A stretch of 64,000 bases of DNA from Vicia villosa. Its lineage: Eukaryota > Streptophyta > Magnoliopsida > Fabales > Fabaceae. Positions within the stretch are counted from its first letter, which is position 1; every line of letters begins with the position of its first letter. The notes under the pieces are model-generated. The model searched no databases. It was not told where the DNA came from and was given only the letters and a program-made list of their open reading frames with translations. Location: positions 1 to 64,000 of the forward strand of contig NW_026706270.1 in the NCBI RefSeq assembly GCF_029867415.1. Direction: 5' to 3'. Below, one piece after another: positions 62,121-64,000 of this stretch. The translations under genes and the position numbers were made by a program.

Positions 62121-63465
62121 TCAGGTCTCCCGTGGGCGCTTTTTCTTTGTCCCCAGGAATGCGTTGATTCTTTGTTCTTCTTGAAGCTGTCTGGTGAGCT
62201 CGAATAGCCTTCTCTCATAGTCCTGACAGTGTTCTTTGAAGGTGTCTCTTTCCTCTTTGAGTTGAACCCAGGATTTTTGCAACTCTTCCAAGTCAGTTGG
62301 CATATCCGGGTGTAGAATAACTTGAGGTTCGTAACCTTCGACTTCTGATTCGATAGTCACAGGTAGAACAGCGGGATAGGGCATCATGAGTTTTTGAGCA
62401 TGAGTACGCACCCATCTGAGGTAAAGTTCCATAGGAATAGAATTCCATTGCCCCAGAGTTTTGCTTTCTATTCTATAGACACTGTCCCAAGCCTGTATGA
62501 ATCTTCGTCGGTGTCTGTGAGAATCATTCTCGTAATCAAACACAATGCCACGGATAATCATGTCATGAGGACCGTTGCTTCTTGCATATCCGAATTGGCG
62601 TAGAGCTAGAGAGGGATTGTAAGTGATACCTCCTTTAATGCCAAGGAGTGGCACATTAGGGTATTCTCCACAATGATCAATGATAGTAATGTCTCTTTGA
62701 AAGAAGCTGTTCCATCGGATATCTGAATGAGATAAAGACATGATTCTGTAAGACCATTGTGCTCTTTGTTCATTTCTCAGTACTGATCGGGGAAGATGAC
62801 ATGTAAACCACCTAGCCAGCAGTGGTATACAGCACATGAGAGTTCCTCGCTTCTTCGTGGTACGAGTGTGTAGAGAGTGTAGGATGTCTCCCAGCAATGT
62901 TGGTACCCGGGTTGCGAATTAGGAAAAGGTTGATGATGTGTACACTTATGAACTGGTCGGAATTAGGGAACAAAACCAACCCATAGATCAAAAGAGCCAT
63001 AACTTCTTCAAAAGCTGGATAACTTTTGTTTTCTAGCAGTAGTCGAGCCTTTTCCAGTAAGAATTTGGCAAGCAAACCCTCAACTCCACTCTTTGTTTCC
63101 CAATTGGATTTGATTTCTGACTTTTGCAGATGTAAAGCAGCAGCAATGACTTCAGGTTTTGGTTTTCTTTCTAAACCAGTGAAAGGTAATTGATCTCGGA
63201 TTGGTAATCCAATTAATTCAGAGAATTCTTCCAAAGTGGGTACCAACTGGTAATCAGGAAATGTGAAGCAATGATGTTCAGGGTCGAAGAACTGGAACAG
63301 GACCCGTATCATGTCTTCTTCAAACTTTGAGGTAACCAAATGGAGTAGGTGACCATGCTTTTCAGTGAATTGAGCATTCCTGGGGAATTCTGCTACCAAG
63401 ACTTTGAGTTCAGATGGCACCGTTGAGATATTGATTCGGATGTAATCTCTGGTGGCGGGAGCCAT
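62121..63465 (-). pseudogene. Ogre ORF1 (upstream of gag), with a frameshift
   Basis: Ogre elements encode a protein of unknown function ahead of gag. It starts at ATG 63465 (MAPATRDYIRINISTVPSEL), preceded by a CTTTTGTTTTTGCAG sequence. The first frame runs to 62812 and contains FEEDMIRVLFQFFDPEHHCF and LPIRDQLPFTGL. The second frame, 62897-62121, carries HSLHTRTTKKRGTLMCCIPL and QRDITIIDHCGEYPNVPLLG, ending in a Glu/Gln-rich coiled coil. The shift lies at about 62905-62911 (TACCCGGG). With a one-base indel the two parts make a normal ORF1. No catalytic motif is recognised. Confidence 0.85.
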
Positions 63466-64000
63466 TACCTGCAAAAACAAAAGTAAACTCTTTGATCCTT
63501 GAAATGTGTAGTGAAAAATGATGTGTTTATGATGCAAACATGTGGCACACAAAAACAAATCAAACAATAGCCTTAGGTTTAAAGGCTTGCATGAGGTTGA
63601 TAGGTGATACCCTCCCCTCTGAAGTTGAGTTGTGTCGAAATTACCTGTCCCTAGAATAGTATTCGGGTTCTATGATCCTTGGAGACAACATCTCAATACG
63701 GCGCTCGGACGGCCGATCAAGAATATTCCTCGAGGATAACTAGCTTCGATCAATTTCAAAGCTAGCCACTTAATAGGCCACAAGTCAAGTTCAACTAAAA
63801 GGTTCTAAGACAAATTAGTGTTAATGACACTTCGGAAGCCTAATATACTCCTTGATCGCTTTCAAGGGGACATCAGTATAAACCAAAGTATCACACTAAC
63901 GATGACTACCAGATCAACCGTATCGGTACAATGCCGTACAGTTTCCTTGGTCTATTGTCATATACTTAAGGTATCTCGAGATTCGGGTTAGAATTCTTTC
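63466..64000 (-). other. Ogre 5' untranslated region, to the window end
   Basis: Noncoding sequence upstream of ORF1. No primer-binding site (expected TGGCGACTC-like) and no LTR end is reached, so the 5' LTR lies outside the window. Confidence 0.65.

Larger units (their letters stand above)
48295..64000 (-). mobile_element. Ogre-type Ty3/gypsy (Tat lineage) element, cut off by the window end
   Basis: 3' LTR 48295-52424, then reading leftward in element terms from the window end: 5' UTR, ORF1, gag, protease, intron, RT/RNase H/second RNase H/integrase, 3' UTR, PPT, LTR. The ORF upstream of gag, intron between protease and RT, dual RNase H and multi-kb LTR are the defining Ogre features. The 5' LTR, primer site and second target duplication lie beyond base 64000. 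More than 15.7 kb is visible. Confidence 0.93.

Overview
This window is repeat-dense plant nuclear DNA. The protein families are plant-specific: Ty1/copia SIRE-like, Ty3/gypsy Tekay-like chromovirus, giant Tat/Ogre gypsy, CACTA (En/Spm) and Mutator-like transposons, a plant mobile domain gene, and a two-exon defensin-like gene. A giant Ogre element, a SIRE element with an extra ORF and long (TA)n tracts together suggest a galegoid legume, probably tribe Fabeae (pea, vetch or grass-pea type). That placement is inference from element content. I see no bacterial operons, CRISPR arrays, rRNA or convincing functional tRNA genes.

Layout. 25-8901: complete SIRE-like copia element on the minus strand, 1216-bp LTRs, target duplication AAGTG, coding region broken. 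9044-20315: decayed Tekay-like gypsy element on the plus strand with a truncated right LTR. Inside that LTR (14680-19937) sits a young, nearly intact Ale/Retrofit-like copia element with 261-bp LTRs, TTCTA duplication and one stop codon at codon 48. About 20430-34370: probable Mutator-like composite with a 117-codon unknown ORF (+), a MURA-type transposase (-) and a plant mobile domain gene remnant (+). Its transposase is split at the SWIM zinc finger by a complete 8662-bp CACTA element (21453-30114, duplication CAA). 34500-37100: long (TA)n tracts alternating with palindromic MITE-like units. 37334-37735: a two-exon gene for a secreted eight-cysteine defensin-like peptide, the best candidate for an intact host gene. 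37926-42160: about seven copies of a ~443-bp repeat, interrupted by a LINE ORF1 fragment. 42487-43134: hAT-type MITE with 8-bp duplication. 43270-44762: inverted-repeat element carrying two opposed tRNA-like sequences. 44764-48294: noncoding remnant of another gypsy element. 48295 to the window end: Ogre element on the minus strand (3' LTR, pol with two RNase H domains, gag-pro, ORF1), running off the right edge.

How it works together. Most coding sequence is transposon machinery, and most of it is disabled. Many stop codons sit where the families have tryptophan, glutamine or arginine and fit G:C to A:T transitions, as expected for methylated DNA. Nesting gives a relative order: Tekay before Ale; MULE before CACTA; the 44764-48294 gypsy remnant before Ogre. 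The Ogre pol ORF, the Ale polyprotein (bar one stop) and the defensin-like gene are the best preserved reading frames. No clearly new functional system is evident. The most unusual structures are the MULE/PMD composite with its GGCGACAAC hairpins, the tandem array with an untypical LINE insertion, and the tRNA-like inverted-repeat element.
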